From assembly GCF_051401765.1 (NCBI RefSeq), contig NC_135071.1:17090961-17154960 (forward strand): a stretch of DNA of 64,000 bases, in the 5' to 3' direction. A model generated the notes under the pieces. That model was not told the origin of the DNA and searched no databases. It worked only from the letters and a program-made list of their open reading frames with translations. The DNA is from Calliopsis andreniformis. Lineage: Eukaryota; Arthropoda; Insecta; Hymenoptera; Andrenidae. A program made the translations under genes and the position numbers. Every line of letters starts with the position of its first letter. Position 1 is the first letter of the stretch. Positions 63,238 to 64,000 of this stretch are shown piece after piece.

Positions 63238-64000
63238 ATGATTAATTTACAGCAATGTATAAAAGTTTCATCGAGGTTATACAGAACCCTGATGCGACTT
63301 AAGTGTAGCGGGGAACGACCGACTGCCGGGATAGTCGGTAATGTTGGCATCGGGTATTCATTAGTTATCACTACACTGCGGATTTTTATGCATTTATACA
63401 AGAAATTTAAACGTGTGAGAAACTACAAAATGCGCTTAATATGCTAAAAAATACCAAATGTAATACTTGGAGGCTGAAATGAATTTTTACTTCTTGTTAC
63501 CTTCAAGAGTATGAAGTTGCGTAAACATCCTCAGTCTAGTTATCGTATACATACCACATTCAAACCACTGTTAATAGACTTTTACTTATTTCAGTGGTTG
63601 GAGATGAAATTCTGAAGGCACAGGTGAAAGATACCAACTCCTTCTATGCCTGTGACTTGCTGTATGAGCATGGAGTCAAGGTTCAAAAAGTTAGGATCTT
63701 TTGTGATACAATTATATCGCTGAAATATTCTTTTCATTCTATAGAATTGTATTTTTGTAGATATCAGTTGTTCGAGATAATGTTGAAGAAATAGCGAAGG
63801 AAATCAAGGATTTTTCTACCAAGTTTAACTATGTTTTTACATCTGGTGGTATAGGACCAACTCATGATGATGTTACATATGAAGGTAAGTGTTTTTAAAG
63901 TTATGCAGCTTCTTTACTTCAACTAATCCAATGTATTTTATAGCTGTGGCAGTAGCCTTCGATGATACACTGCACTATCATCCTAAACTGGTGGATATTG
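63238..64000 (+). CDS. FLAD1: FAD synthase (FLAD1), 5' part, cut by window end
   Basis: FLAD1 makes FAD from FMN and ATP; its N-terminal domain is of the molybdopterin-binding (MoaB/CinA) fold (family knowledge). Exons seen: 63238-63337, 63595-63689, 63761-63884 and 63944-64000, the last open at the window edge. The first exon, starting at 63238, ends [11 protein letters not shown] and joins in phase 1 to [16 protein letters not shown]. This restores the family block [13 protein letters not shown] and confirms the splice. The next exons give [36 protein letters not shown] and HPKLVDI, as in animal FLAD1. The first 25 residues ([19 protein letters not shown]) are basic and free of acidic residues, so this isoform may go to mitochondria. 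The PAPS-reductase-like synthase domain would lie beyond the window. Confidence 0.93.
63373..63470. repeat. Possible dispersed repeat copy in FLAD1 intron 1
   Basis: The stretch beginning ACTGCGGATTTTTATGCA resembles sequence at about 27568-27620 (GACTGCGGATCTTTATGCAC) and weakly at about 18878-18905 (GACTGCAGATTTTTATGAC). Three similar short sequences in 64 kb of unrelated non-coding DNA point to a decayed repeat family. Borders are not clear. Confidence 0.4.

Overview
This is a window of nuclear DNA from an animal, almost certainly an insect. The genes are split by short introns with GT-AG borders, the intergenic DNA is AT-rich, and the proteins are metazoan (Marf-type mitofusin, ncd-type kinesin-14, bin3/MEPCE, DCX-EMAP, ZNF236). 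The compact introns, GC-rich islands in an AT-rich background and small Tc1/mariner-like elements would suit a hymenopteran such as a bee, but that is inference. I see no CRISPR array, operon, prophage, rRNA or convincing tRNA gene. There is no wholly new system here. What is new is gene-structure detail and two genes I cannot name.

Layout from left to right. (1) 1-9.4 kb: bin3/MEPCE, the 7SK RNA cap methyltransferase, on + (CDS 1735-4285), then a long stretch without a gene. (2) 9.4-28.3 kb: DCX-EMAP on -, sixteen coding exons with two doublecortin domains, a HELP motif and WD repeats, and one intron of about 12 kb holding a small transposon. (3) 28.3-34 kb: non-coding, with a striking inverted repeat. 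(4) 34-36.9 kb: NSUN5 rRNA methyltransferase on -, with an intronless VMA21 gene nested on the same strand in its second intron. (5) 38.6-42.2 kb: Marf/mitofusin on +, with a 21-nt in-frame microexon. (6) 43.0-43.6 kb: COA8 on +. (7) 43.9-46.4 kb: a coiled-coil protein on - that I do not recognise, divergent from (8) an unrecognised two-exon membrane protein on + (46.7-47.8 kb). (9) 48.4-50.6 kb: kinesin-14 ncd on -. (10) 52.4-60.1 kb: a 24-exon C2H2 zinc-finger gene of the ZNF236 type on +, with a 126-bp MITE in one intron. (11) 60.3-62.2 kb: TRMT44 tRNA methyltransferase on -, followed only 89 bp upstream by (12) LYRM9 on -. (13) 63.2 kb to the window end: the 5' part of FLAD1 (FAD synthase) on +.

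The genes are not a pathway, but several act in mitochondria or RNA modification: Marf (fusion), COA8 (cytochrome oxidase assembly), LYRM9 (LYR adaptor family), FLAD1 (flavin cofactor), and NSUN5, TRMT44 and bin3 (RNA methylation). Exon borders were worked out by hand from reading frame and splice consensus. All listed exon sets keep frame, and the few weak junctions are named.
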